Source of the DNA: Streptomyces sp. NRRL S-244
Lineage (GTDB): Bacteria > Actinomycetota > Actinomycetes > Streptomycetales > Streptomycetaceae
Reading direction: 5' to 3'
Length of the DNA: 64,000 nucleotides
Assembly (NCBI RefSeq): GCF_000717915.1
Contig: NZ_JOCX01000005.1
Coordinates: 1 to 64,000, forward strand
This document shows positions 1 through 7,724 of the stretch, piece after piece. The position numbers and the translations under genes were made by a program. The notes under the pieces were generated by a model, which searched no databases, had not been told where the DNA came from, and saw only the letters and a list, made by a program, of their open reading frames with translations. Numbering within the stretch: the stretch's first letter is position 1; each line of letters starts with the position of its first letter.

Positions 1-76
1 CCCGGCCCACCCGCCGACCGCCCGGCCCGCCCCGCCCGGCCCGCCCGCAACGGCCCCGCCGAAAGGAGCCCGCACC

Positions 77-475
77 ATGCCCGACGTCCCCTGGTCCACG
101 CCCGCCCCGCCCGCCCCCGACGCCGAGGTCCACGTCATGGCCTCCCGCTTCGAGACCCGCACCCTGGCCGGCGCCTTCCGCTTCTTCCTCAAGTCGCCCG
201 GCATCATCCTCCAGATCCGCAAGGCCCCCGGCGCCCACGGCGTCGCCCTCCGCGCCCGGGTCCTCAGCCGGACCTTCCTCACCCTCTCCGCCTGGGAGGA
301 CCGCGAGGCGCTGTACCGCTTCGCCCGCAGCGAGCCGCACCGCTCCAGCTCCCGCGCAGCCGCCGCGTTCATGCGGGAATCGACCTTCACCTTCTGGACC
401 GCCCCGGCCTCGGCCCTCCCGGTCAGCTGGGCCGAAGCCGAACAGCGGCTCGCCGAGGAGGCGGCCCGCTCGTGA
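77..475 (+). CDS. Conserved small protein, probable monooxygenase-like (DUF3291/ABM-type) fold
   Basis: A 132-residue protein with a well placed AAAGGAG Shine-Dalgarno site about 8 nt before the ATG. From residue 18 the pattern (VHVMASRF, then a hydrophobic stretch, LSRTFLTLSAWEDREAL and FARSEPH) resembles dimeric alpha/beta-barrel proteins of the DUF3291/antibiotic-monooxygenase type, in which a Trp-containing strand precedes a helix and a conserved His. No cofactor site can be assigned, so the function is unknown. It ends 56 nt before murB on the same strand, but murB appears to have its own promoter. The family call is from pattern memory and is moderate; that the frame is coding is well supported by codon bias and the ribosome-binding site. 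Confidence 0.7.
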   Translation: MPDVPWSTPAPPAPDAEVHVMASRFETRTLAGAFRFFLKSPGIILQIRKAPGAHGVALRARVLSRTFLTLSAWEDREALYRFARSEPHRSSSRAAAAFMRESTFTFWTAPASALPVSWAEAEQRLAEEAARS

Positions 476-518
476 CGTACGGTCCGTGGCCCCGCAGGGA
501 TGCGAGGGGCACGGACCG

Positions 519-531
519 TACTCTTGTCCAC
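519..531 (+). promoter_or_regulatory. Candidate -10 box for a leaderless murB mRNA
   Basis: TACTCT at 519-524 fits the HrdB -10 pattern TAnnnT and lies exactly 7 nt before the GTG at 532, so transcription would start at or next to the start codon. No convincing -35 hexamer is visible 16-19 nt upstream, and there is no good Shine-Dalgarno before 532. Confidence 0.45.
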
Positions 532-1587
532 GTGCAGGAACTCCACGACGCCCCCCTCGCCCCCCTGACCACCTTCCGTCTCGGTGGCCCCGCCACCCGT
601 CTGGTCACCGCGACCACCGACGCCGAGGTGGTCGAAGCCGTCCGCGCCGCGGACGAGAGCGGCACCCCGCTCCTCGTCATCGGCGGCGGAAGCAACCTGG
701 TCATCGGCGACCGCGGCTTCGAGGGCACCGCCCTGCGCATCGCGACCACCGGCTTCCACCTCGACGGCACGCGGCTGGAGCTCGCCGCCGGCGAGAACTG
801 GAGCGACGCCGTCGCCCGTACCGTCGGGGCGGGCCTGGCCGGCATCGAGTGCCTCGCCGGGATCCCCGGCTCCGCCGGTGCCACCCCGATCCAGAACGTC
901 GGGGCGTACGGCCAGGAGGTCTGCGACACCGTCACCGAGGTCGTCGCGTACGACCGCAACACCGGCGCGACGGTCACCCTCACCGCCGCCGAGTGCGCTT
1001 TCCGCTACCGCAACAGCACCTTCAAGGACCAGCCCGACCGCTACGTCGTCCTGCGCGTCCGCTTCGCCCTGGAGGACGCGGGCGGCCTGTCCGCGCCGAT
1101 CAAGTACCCGGAGACCGCCCGCGCCCTCGGCGTCGAGGCCGGCGACCGGGTCCCGGCGGCGCGGGCCCGCGAGACCGTACTGCGGCTGCGCGCCGGCAAG
1201 GGCATGGTCCTCGACCCCGCCGACCACGACACCTGGTCGGCCGGCTCCTTCTTCCACAACCCGATCCTGAGCGACGAGGCGTACGCCGCCTTCCTCACCC
1301 GCGTCCAGGACCGGCTCGGCTCCGAGACCGCCCCGCCCGCGTACCCCGCCGGCGAAGGCCGTACGAAGACCAGCGCGGCCTGGCTGATCGACAAGGCCGG
1401 TTTCACCAAGGGTTACGGAACCGGCCCCGCCCGGATCTCCACCAAGCACACCCTCGCGCTGACCAACCGGGGCGAGGCCACCACCGAGGACCTCCTCGCC
1501 CTGGCCCGCGAGGTCGTCGCGGGCGTCCACGCGGCCTTCGGCGTCACCCTGGTCAACGAGCCGGTGACGGTCGGCGTCAGCATCTGA
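532..1587 (+). CDS. murB: UDP-N-acetylmuramate dehydrogenase (MurB, type I)
   Basis: MurB reduces UDP-GlcNAc-enolpyruvate to UDP-MurNAc with NADPH and FAD, the second committed step of peptidoglycan precursor synthesis in the cytosol. The 351-residue product has the FAD-binding motif IGGGSNLVIGDRGF from about residue 50, the GIPGSAGATPIQNVGAYGQE block near 110-130, YRNSTFK, and AGSFFHNP near 237, whose Ser is the catalytic proton donor of the family. The C-terminal lobe has AAWLIDKAGFTKG and STKHTLALTNRG. The GTG at 532 (MQELHDAPL) is preferred over an in-frame start at 472 because it begins the conserved domain and sits 7 nt behind a -10-like box. Together with glmM and glmS at the far end of the window it feeds the amino-sugar wall pathway. 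Confidence 0.96.
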   Translation: MQELHDAPLAPLTTFRLGGPATRLVTATTDAEVVEAVRAADESGTPLLVIGGGSNLVIGDRGFEGTALRIATTGFHLDGTRLELAAGENWSDAVARTVGAGLAGIECLAGIPGSAGATPIQNVGAYGQEVCDTVTEVVAYDRNTGATVTLTAAECAFRYRNSTFKDQPDRYVVLRVRFALEDAGGLSAPIKYPETARALGVEAGDRVPAARARETVLRLRAGKGMVLDPADHDTWSAGSFFHNPILSDEAYAAFLTRVQDRLGSETAPPAYPAGEGRTKTSAAWLIDKAGFTKGYGTGPARISTKHTLALTNRGEATTEDLLALAREVVAGVHAAFGVTLVNEPVTVGVSI

Positions 1588-1602
1588 GGAGTCCCGGCCG
1601 CC

Positions 1603-2019
1603 ATGCTCTGTCCACTGCACGGGGCCGGTACGGACCCCACCCGCCTGGTGGGGCGCACGATCAGCAGGATCGTCGCGTCCTGGCACGTCTACGAGGGCGA
1701 ACGCTCCGAGGCGCCGCTCGACGTCTGGCTGATCGACAGCGAGGGCGACTCCACGAGGATCAGCACCGGATCGGACTGGTGCCTCATCGTCGAATCCGCC
1801 CCGCCGCACGAGCCGTACGACATGGGGGAGTGGGGCCGGATCGAGGTCGGCGAGGACCTCGGCGACCACCCCTTCCTGCGCCACCTCGGGGACACGGTCG
1901 CCACCGTGGCCGAGTTCGCGGCGCCGGAGACCGGGCGCACGCAGCTGGAGATCGGCTTCCCCGACGGCGACCGGGTACGGGCCGACTGCTGGGAGGGCGA
2001 CCTGCGGCTCACGCGGTGA
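1603..2019 (+). CDS. Conserved hypothetical protein
   Basis: A 138-residue protein beginning 15 nt after murB, with a GAGGAG ribosome-binding site, so probably cotranscribed with it. It is acidic, with alternating strand-like segments (TISRIVASWHVYEG, PLDVWLIDSEGDSTRIS, WCLIVES, RTQLEIGFPDGDRVRADCWEGDL) that suggest a small all-beta or alpha+beta domain; it has no signal peptide or membrane segment. I do not recognise a named family. Its stop lies only 16 nt from the convergent stop of the adenosine deaminase gene, leaving no room for a terminator, so the two transcripts probably overlap at their 3' ends. Confidence 0.72.
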   Translation: MLCPLHGAGTDPTRLVGRTISRIVASWHVYEGERSEAPLDVWLIDSEGDSTRISTGSDWCLIVESAPPHEPYDMGEWGRIEVGEDLGDHPFLRHLGDTVATVAEFAAPETGRTQLEIGFPDGDRVRADCWEGDLRLTR

Positions 2020-2035
2020 GCGGCGGGCGCGATTC

Positions 2036-3055
2036 TCAGGTGGCCAGCCAGTGGTCGATCCCGGCCAGCAGCTTGTCCTGCACGTCCTCCGGCGCGGCGC
2101 TGCCGCGCACCGACTGCCGGGCCAGCTCGGCGAGCTCCGCGTCCGTGAAGCCGTGGTGGCGGCGGGCGATCTCGTACTGGGCCGCCAGCCGGGACCCGAA
2201 CAGCAGCGGGTCGTCCGCGCCCAGCGCCATCGGCACCCCGGCCTCGAAGAGGGTGCGCAGCGGGACGTCCTCGGGCCGCTCGTAGACCCCGAGTGCGACG
2301 TTCGACGCCGGGCAGACCTCGCAGGTGATCTGCCGGTCCGCGAGCCGCTTCAGCAGCCGGGGGTCCTCGGCGGCCCGCACACCGTGGCCGATGCGGGAGG
2401 CGTGCAGATCGTCCAGGCAGTCCCGGACGGAGGCGGGGCCGGTGAGCTCGCCGCCGTGCGGTGCCGCGAGCAGGCCGCCCTCGCGGGCGATGGCGAAGGC
2501 CCGGTCGAAATCGCGGGCCATGCCGCGGCGCTCGTCGTTGGAGAGCCCGAAGCCGACGATGCCGCGGTCGGCGTAGCGGACGGCCAGGCGGGCGAGGGTG
2601 CGGGCGTCGAGGGGGTGCTTCATGCGGTTGGCGGCGATCAGGACCCGCATGCCGAGGCCGGTCTCGCGGGAGGCCGTGTCGACGGCGTCCAGGATGATCT
2701 CGACGGCCGGGATCATGCCGCCGAGCAGGGGGGCGTAGGAGGTGGGATCCACCTGGATCTCCAGCCAGCCGCTGCCGTCCCGTACGTCCTCCTCGGCGGC
2801 CTCGCGCACGAGGCGGCGGATGTCCTCGGGCTCGCGGAGGCAGGAGCGGGCGGCGTCGTACAGCCGCTGGAAGCGGAACCAGCCGCGCTCGTCGGTGGCG
2901 CGGAGCTTGGGCGGCTCTCCGGCGGTCAGCGCGTCGGGGAGGCGCACGCCGTACTTGTCGGCGAGCTCCAGGAGGGTCGAGGGGCGCATCGACCCGGTGA
3001 AGTGCAGGTGGAGGTGGGCTTTCGGCAGAAGCGTGAGATCGCGTACGTGCTCCAT
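2036..3055 (-). CDS. add: Adenosine deaminase-family purine/aminohydrolase
   Basis: A 339-residue metal-dependent amidohydrolase of the adenosine deaminase family, expected to hydrolyse the 6-amino group of adenosine or a related nucleoside in the cytosol. Visible motifs in order: HLHLHFTGS at residues 14-22 (the HxH metal pair), APHGGELTG (metal His and catalytic Glu), SRIGHGVRA, CPASNVALG, and ALGADDPLLF near 280 (metal Asp; the family more often has NTDDP). An AGGA site lies about 8 nt before the ATG. It follows aspC on the same strand after a hairpin, so it may have its own transcript. Aminodeoxyfutalosine deaminase of menaquinone synthesis is a close relative and cannot be excluded, but no menaquinone genes are nearby. 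Confidence 0.88.
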   Translation of the reverse strand: MEHVRDLTLLPKAHLHLHFTGSMRPSTLLELADKYGVRLPDALTAGEPPKLRATDERGWFRFQRLYDAARSCLREPEDIRRLVREAAEEDVRDGSGWLEIQVDPTSYAPLLGGMIPAVEIILDAVDTASRETGLGMRVLIAANRMKHPLDARTLARLAVRYADRGIVGFGLSNDERRGMARDFDRAFAIAREGGLLAAPHGGELTGPASVRDCLDDLHASRIGHGVRAAEDPRLLKRLADRQITCEVCPASNVALGVYERPEDVPLRTLFEAGVPMALGADDPLLFGSRLAAQYEIARRHHGFTDAELAELARQSVRGSAAPEDVQDKLLAGIDHWLAT

Positions 3056-3180
3056 CTGGTGATCCTGCCGTACCGCCGCGCTCGGCGGGAGGGGGTTTTA
3101 CCGATTGGGGGCTTGCCCGAACGCGAGAGCGGGGCCGCCCGGGGTGCCGGACGCCGCCCGGACCCGCGCCCCCGAACACC

Positions 3181-3215
3181 TGAGCGGCGCCACCCCCGTG
3201 GGGCTGCGCCGCTCA
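3181..3215 (-). terminator. Hairpin downstream of aspC
   Basis: A 10-bp outer stem (TGAGCGGCGC at 3181-3190 with GCGCCGCTCA at 3206-3215) encloses a short C/G inner stem. It starts 18 nt beyond the aspC stop on the minus strand. There is no clear T run, as is common for Streptomyces terminators. Confidence 0.6.
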
Positions 3216-3233
3216 GACTTGCCGCGGGCCGCT

Positions 3234-4460
3234 CTAGGCCTTGGCCTCGCCCAGGAGCTTCTGGATGCGGGACACGCCCTCGACCAGGTCGGCGTCGCCC
3301 AGGGCGTACGACAGGCGCAGGTAGCCGGGGGTGCCGAAGGCCTCGCCCGGGACGACCGCGACCTCGGCCTCGTCCAGGATCAGCGCGGCCAGCTCGACGG
3401 AGGTCTGCGGGCGCTTGCCGCGGATCTCCTTGCCGAGGAGCTCCTTGACCGACGGGTACGCGTAGAAGGCGCCCTCGGGGGTCGGGCAGAACACGCCGTC
3501 GATCTCGTTCAGCATCCGCACGATCAGCTGGCGGCGGCGGTCGAAGGCCGTGCGCATCTCGTGGACGGCGTCCAGGTTGCCGGAGACGGCGGCCAGCGCC
3601 GCGACCTGGGCCACGTTGGAGACGTTGGAGGTGGCGTGCGACTGCAGGTTGGTCGCGGCCTTCACCACGTCCTTCGGGCCGATGATCCAGCCCACGCGCC
3701 AGCCGGTCATCGCGTACGTCTTGGCCACGCCGTTGACGATGATGCACTTGTCGGCGAGCTCGGGGACGATCGCCGGCAGGGAGACGAACTTGGCCTCGCC
3801 GTAGACCAGGTGCTCGTAGATCTCGTCGGTCAGGACCCACAGGCCCTTGTCGGCGGCCCAGCGGCCGATGGCCTCCGCGTCGGCCTCGGAGTACACGGCT
3901 CCGGTCGGGTTCGACGGGGAGACGAACAGGACGACCTTGGTGCGCTCGGTGCGGGCGGCTTCGAGCTGCTCGACGGAGACGCGGTAGCCGGTGGTCTCGT
4001 CGGCGACGACCTCGACCGGGACACCGCCGGCGAGGCGGATCGACTCGGGGTAGGTGGTCCAGTACGGAGCCGGGACGATGACCTCGTCACCCGGGTCCAG
4101 GATCGCGGCGAACGCCTCGTAGATCGCCTGCTTGCCGCCGTTGGTCACCAGGACCTGCGACGCGTCGACCTCGTAGCCCGAGTCGCGCAGCGTCTTCGCG
4201 GCGATCGCGGTCTTCAGCTCGGGAAGGCCGCCGGCCGGCGTGTAGCGGTGGTACTTCGGGTTGCGGCAGGCCTCGACCGCTGCCTCGACGATGTAGTCGG
4301 GGGTCGGGAAGTCGGGCTCGCCGGCACCGAAGCCGATCACCGGGCGCCCGGCGGCCTTGAGGGCCTTGGCCTTGGCGTCCACGGCGAGGGTGGCGGACTC
4401 GGAAATGGCGCCGATGCGGGCGGAGACGCGGCGCTCGTTGGAAGGCGTTTCAGAGGTCAT
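3234..4460 (-). CDS. aspC: Pyridoxal-phosphate aspartate aminotransferase (class I, subgroup Ib-like)
   Basis: This fold-type I enzyme of 408 residues should transfer the amino group between aspartate and 2-oxoglutarate; some homologues also act on prephenate. Motifs: [12 protein letters not shown] near the N terminus, [30 protein letters not shown], and [12 protein letters not shown], in which Lys247 would form the Schiff base with PLP. The start at 4460 ([11 protein letters not shown]) is chosen over in-frame starts further upstream because the extension looks non-conserved and a GACGAT box lies exactly 7 nt before this ATG, as in other apparently leaderless genes here. The gene is divergent from tRNA-Trp. 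Substrate specificity is inferred from the family only. Confidence 0.92.
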   Translation of the reverse strand: MTSETPSNERRVSARIGAISESATLAVDAKAKALKAAGRPVIGFGAGEPDFPTPDYIVEAAVEACRNPKYHRYTPAGGLPELKTAIAAKTLRDSGYEVDASQVLVTNGGKQAIYEAFAAILDPGDEVIVPAPYWTTYPESIRLAGGVPVEVVADETTGYRVSVEQLEAARTERTKVVLFVSPSNPTGAVYSEADAEAIGRWAADKGLWVLTDEIYEHLVYGEAKFVSLPAIVPELADKCIIVNGVAKTYAMTGWRVGWIIGPKDVVKAATNLQSHATSNVSNVAQVAALAAVSGNLDAVHEMRTAFDRRRQLIVRMLNEIDGVFCPTPEGAFYAYPSVKELLGKEIRGKRPQTSVELAALILDEAEVAVVPGEAFGTPGYLRLSYALGDADLVEGVSRIQKLLGEAKA

Positions 4461-4539
4461 GGGGCCAATCGTCCCAGACGCCTCAGAGGCCCCGCACGCC
4501 GTTTCAGTCATCGGACGGACCAGTTGGGAATGCGCTCTG

Positions 4540-4569
4540 TTCGACGTCAGGTCCAGGACCACGTACACT
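4540..4569 (+). promoter_or_regulatory. Candidate promoter of the tRNA-Trp / secE-nusG unit
   Basis: TTCGAC at 4540-4545 and TACACT at 4564-4569 with an 18-nt spacer resemble a HrdB promoter; the start point would be near 4576, about 80 nt before the mature tRNA. A second -10-like TAGGTT at 4636-4641 has no -35 partner. Confidence 0.45.
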
Positions 4570-4655
4570 CACCTGTCGTTGGCCCCTGCCGGTCACTCCA
4601 GAGCGCGAGCACTCCGTGCACCCGTCTGGATGCGGTAGGTTGGGGGACGCAACAA

Positions 4656-4728
4656 AGGGTCGTAGCTCAATTGGTAGAGCACTGGTCTCCAAAACCAGCG
4701 GTTGGGGGTTCGAGTCCCTCCGGCCCTG
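4656..4728 (+). tRNA. trnW: tRNA-Trp (anticodon CCA)
   Basis: A complete cloverleaf can be drawn: acceptor 4656-4662 with 4721-4727 (one T-G pair), D stem GCTC/GAGC, anticodon stem CTGGT/ACCAG, loop CTCCAAA with anticodon CCA at 4689-4691, and a T arm containing GGTTCGAGTCC. The discriminator is G4728 and the 3' CCA is not encoded. It is immediately upstream of secE, the usual Streptomyces arrangement as I recall it, so read-through into secE-nusG is plausible. Confidence 0.97.
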
Positions 4729-4833
4729 CTCCACACTCCTTCTCGGACGTGTGCGCAGGTACGTACTTCGATGCAACGCCGTGCGGCGCAACCGGGCGCG
4801 GCTACGGCCACGACCCGGATTCAGGTGAGAGAC

Positions 4834-5115
4834 GTGACGGACGCCCTGGGCTCCATCGACATGCCTGACGCCGAGGATGACACCCGCGAGAAGAAGGCCC
4901 GCAAGGGCGGCAAGCGCGGGAAGAAGGGTCCTCTGGGTCGGCTCGCGCTGTTCTACCGCCAGATCATCGCGGAACTCCGCAAGGTCGTCTGGCCGACGCG
5001 CAATCAGCTCACGACGTACACCACCGTGGTGATTGTCTTCGTCGTCATCATGATCGGTCTGGTGACCGTGATTGACTATGGGTTCCAGGAAGCCATCAAG
5101 TTCGTCTTCGGCTGA
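4834..5115 (+). CDS. secE: Preprotein translocase subunit SecE
   Basis: SecE clamps the SecY channel of the general secretion pathway in the cytoplasmic membrane. The 93-residue product is the short single-span form: a charged N-terminal half rich in Lys and Gly (KKARKGGKRGKKG), the conserved amphipathic helix LFYRQIIAELRKVVWPTRNQ near residues 48-67, and one transmembrane segment (VVIVFVVIMIGLVTVI). The GTG at 4834 is chosen because it has a GGTGAG site and starts the conserved MTDALGSIDMPD sequence; the upstream in-frame extension runs through the tRNA. It sits between tRNA-Trp and nusG; its partner secY is at 47221. Confidence 0.95.
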   Translation: MTDALGSIDMPDAEDDTREKKARKGGKRGKKGPLGRLALFYRQIIAELRKVVWPTRNQLTTYTTVVIVFVVIMIGLVTVIDYGFQEAIKFVFG

Positions 5116-5125
5116 TCCCCGCGGA

Positions 5126-5156
5126 GGGCGGCGCCTTGATGGCTGCCGCCCGTTTT
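5126..5156 (+). terminator. secE-nusG intergenic hairpin with T run
   Basis: GGGCGGC-GCC (5126-5135) pairs with GGC-T-GCCGCCC (5141-5151) with one bulged T and a TTGAT loop, followed by GTTTT. Lying inside the secE-nusG pair, it probably causes partial termination or acts as a processing site. Confidence 0.5.
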
Positions 5157-5199
5157 CGCATGTTCGACCACCTTTTGTATCCAGGAAGAAGCAGCCACC

Positions 5200-6111
5200 G
5201 TGTCTGACCCGAACCTGAACGCGAGCCCCGACTCCGTCGAGTCCGTCGAGGACGCGCTCGACATCGTCGAGGCGGCAGACGCTGTGGACCCCGACGAGGC
5301 CGAGCTGGCCGACGCCGAGGCCGGTGTCGCCGCCGAAGAGGCCGCGCTCCACGTCGAGGACGAGGCTGACGAGGTCGCGGACGACGCAGAGGCCGGCGAG
5401 GACGCCGACGAGGAAGCCGTCACCGCCGAGGCCGCCGAGGTCGAGGCCGACGAGGACGCGGAGGAGGCCGAGGAGGCCGCCGACGCCGAGCCCGTCGACC
5501 CCATCCAGGCCCTGCGCGACGAACTGCGCCTCCTGCCCGGCGAGTGGTACGTGATCCACACCTACGCGGGCTACGAGAAGCGCGTGAAGGCCAACCTGGA
5601 GCAGCGCGCCGTCTCGCTGAACGTCGAGGAGTTCATCTACCAGGCCGAAGTGCCCGAGGAAGAGATCGTCCAGATCAAGAACGGCGAGCGCAAGAACGTC
5701 CGGCAGAACAAGCTGCCCGGTTACGTTCTCGTCCGCATGGATCTGACGAACGAGTCCTGGGGCGTCGTCCGCAACACCCCCGGTGTCACCGGCTTCGTCG
5801 GCAACGCGTACGACCCGTACCCGCTGACGCTGGACGAGATCGTCAAGATGCTCGCCCCGGAGGCGCAGGAGAAGGCCGCCAAGCAGGCCGCCGAGGAAGC
5901 CGGTCTGCCGGCCCCCGCGGTCAAGCGCACCATCGAGGTCCTCGACTTCGAGGTCGGCGACTCGGTCACCGTCACCGACGGCCCGTTCGCGACGCTGCAG
6001 GCGACCATCAACGAGATCAACCCGGACTCGAAGAAGGTCAAGGGCCTCGTCGAGATCTTCGGTCGCGAGACCCCGGTCGAGCTCAGCTTCGACCAGATCC
6101 AGAAGAACTGA
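5200..6111 (+). CDS. nusG: Transcription termination/antitermination factor NusG with acidic N-terminal extension
   Basis: NusG binds the RNA polymerase clamp and couples transcription to Rho or the ribosome. The product has 303 residues. The NGN domain starts at about residue 115 ([19 protein letters not shown]) and contains [12 protein letters not shown] and [12 protein letters not shown]; the KOW domain follows near 253 ([18 protein letters not shown]) and ends in LSFDQIQKN. The first ~110 residues are low-complexity Glu/Asp/Ala, making the protein much longer than E. coli NusG (181 residues, from memory); such extensions are typical of Streptomyces. GTG start with AGGAAG upstream. A strong terminator follows at 6138, separating it from rplK. 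Confidence 0.96.
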   Translation: MSDPNLNASPDSVESVEDALDIVEAADAVDPDEAELADAEAGVAAEEAALHVEDEADEVADDAEAGEDADEEAVTAEAAEVEADEDAEEAEEAADAEPVDPIQALRDELRLLPGEWYVIHTYAGYEKRVKANLEQRAVSLNVEEFIYQAEVPEEEIVQIKNGERKNVRQNKLPGYVLVRMDLTNESWGVVRNTPGVTGFVGNAYDPYPLTLDEIVKMLAPEAQEKAAKQAAEEAGLPAPAVKRTIEVLDFEVGDSVTVTDGPFATLQATINEINPDSKKVKGLVEIFGRETPVELSFDQIQKN

Positions 6112-6137
6112 CGATCTTCTGAGCCAACGCTTCCGGA

Positions 6138-6182
6138 CAGGTCAGATCGCCCCGTGAAGGGCGGTCTGACCTGCTCGGTTTT
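6138..6182 (+). terminator. Intrinsic terminator after nusG
   Basis: A 15-bp stem (6138-6152 with 6159-6173, one T-G pair) with loop CGTGAA is followed by CTCGG and five T at 6178-6182. This is the most canonical rho-independent terminator in the window. Confidence 0.9.
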
Positions 6183-6209
6183 TAGCCCCGCTCCGATACC
6201 CGTTATCGT
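6181..6209 (+). promoter_or_regulatory. Candidate rplK-rplA promoter
   Basis: TTTAGC at 6181-6186 and TATCGT at 6204-6209 with a 17-nt spacer. The -35 overlaps the T run of the nusG terminator, so the two operons are packed end to end. The predicted leader of about 65 nt contains ATCCGGAT and could include an L1-binding site, which I cannot confirm by eye. Confidence 0.45.
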
Positions 6210-6279
6210 GGTGCGGTATGCCTCCATCCGGATGACCGGATTGGCGGCGAAAAACTCTCACTAGGACCCGGAGAGAGCA

Positions 6280-6714
6280 ATGCCTCCCAAGAAGAAGAAG
6301 GTCACGGGGCTTATCAAGCTCCAGATCAAGGCCGGTGCGGCCAACCCGGCTCCGCCGGTCGGCCCCGCGCTCGGTCAGCACGGCGTCAACATCATGGAGT
6401 TCTGCAAGGCCTACAACGCCGCGACCGAGTCGCAGCGTGGCATGGTCGTGCCGGTGGAGATCACGGTCTACGAGGACCGCACCTTCACCTTCATCACCAA
6501 GACTCCGCCGGCCGCGCGCCTCATCCTGAAGGCCGCGGGCATCGAGAAGGGCTCCGGCGAGCCCCACAAGACCAAGGTCGCCAAGCTCACCGGCGCCCAG
6601 GTCCGCGAGATCGCCGAGCTGAAGATGCCCGACCTCAACGCCAACGACGTCGACGCCGCGATGAAGATCATCGCCGGCACCGCGCGCTCGATGGGCGTCA
6701 CGGTCGAAGGCTGA
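6280..6714 (+). CDS. rplK: 50S ribosomal protein L11
   Basis: L11 forms the GTPase-associated centre with 23S rRNA helices 43-44 and is the site linked to thiostrepton action and RelA activation. The 144-residue length is normal. Visible: [19 protein letters not shown], the Pro-rich [20 protein letters not shown] block (residues 20-40) that forms the thiostrepton-facing N-terminal domain, and the RNA-binding C-terminal domain ending in [10 protein letters not shown]. The ATG has a GGAGAGAG site. It is followed after 89 nt by rplA, the usual two-gene unit. Confidence 0.98.
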
Positions 6715-6803
6715 TCCAGCCACCCCCCAGCACCACCAGTGGTAGGACCAAGCGCTGGTCCGCACCACGACTCCATGCCTGAAGCCGAAATACAGGAGCA
6801 GAA

Positions 6804-7532
6804 GTGAAGCGCAGCAAGACTCTCCGCGCTGCGGACGCCAAGGTCGACCGGGAGAAGCTGTACGCCCCGCTCGAGGCCGTCCGTCTCGCCAAGGAGACCT
6901 CCACGACCAAGTTCGACGCCACCGTCGAGGTCGCCTTCCGCCTGGGTGTCGACCCGCGCAAGGCCGACCAGATGGTCCGTGGCACCGTGAACCTCCCGCA
7001 CGGCACCGGTAAGACCGCCCGGGTCCTGGTCTTCGCGACCGGTGACCGTGCTGCGGCCGCGGAAGCCGCCGGCGCCGACATCGTCGGCGACGACGAGCTG
7101 ATCAACGAGATCGCCAAGGGCAACCGCCTGAACGAGTTCGACGCGGTTGTCGCCACTCCGGACCTCATGGGCAAGGTCGGCCGCCTCGGCCGCGTGCTCG
7201 GTCCCCGTGGCCTGATGCCGAACCCGAAGACCGGCACCGTCACCATGGACGTTGCCAAGGCTGTCACCGAGATCAAGGGTGGCAAGATCGAGTTCCGTGT
7301 CGACAAGCACTCGAACCTGCACTTCATCATCGGCAAGGTCTCCTTCACCGATGAGCAGCTGGTCGAGAACTACGGTGCGGCCCTGGACGAGATCCTTCGT
7401 CTGAAGCCGTCCGCCGCGAAGGGCCGCTACGTCAAGAAGGCCGCCCTGAGCACCACGATGGGCCCCGGCATCCAGCTGGACTCGAACCGCACCCGGAACC
7501 TCCTCGTCGAGGAAGACCCGGCCGCTGTCTGA
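6804..7532 (+). CDS. rplA: 50S ribosomal protein L1
   Basis: L1 forms the mobile stalk at the E site and in many bacteria represses its own L11-L1 mRNA. The 242-residue product contains [39 protein letters not shown], the signature [20 protein letters not shown] near residues 128-147, and the C-terminal [18 protein letters not shown] start with CAGGAG upstream. The gene ends the rplKA unit, and a hairpin terminator follows at 7567. Confidence 0.98.
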   Translation: MKRSKTLRAADAKVDREKLYAPLEAVRLAKETSTTKFDATVEVAFRLGVDPRKADQMVRGTVNLPHGTGKTARVLVFATGDRAAAAEAAGADIVGDDELINEIAKGNRLNEFDAVVATPDLMGKVGRLGRVLGPRGLMPNPKTGTVTMDVAKAVTEIKGGKIEFRVDKHSNLHFIIGKVSFTDEQLVENYGAALDEILRLKPSAAKGRYVKKAALSTTMGPGIQLDSNRTRNLLVEEDPAAV

Positions 7533-7566
7533 GCTCCGCTGAGCCCCCGGCTCACCTGAGTGGCTG

Positions 7567-7612
7567 AAACGGGCCCCTCGCCCCCTTCACAGGGCGGCGA
7601 GGGGCCCGTTTT
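7567..7612 (+). terminator. Terminator after rplA
   Basis: A 16-bp stem pairs 7567-7582 with 7596-7611 and is closed at its base by A-T pairs, so that TTTT ends the right arm. A C-rich left loop can pair further with GGG on the right. Confidence 0.85.
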
Positions 7613-7724
7613 CCGTGTTTCGGGCCACATGTGCCGAACTGGGCGGTAACCGGCGCGCGGCGGCCGGACGGGGGAACGTAGGGTCGGTGTGAAAGCGAAC
7701 GATCACACAGGGGTGGGGATCTCT

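Noticed and set aside
486-2285. A 599-codon frame overlapping murB
   Set aside because: It is an Arg/Pro-rich out-of-frame reading of murB.
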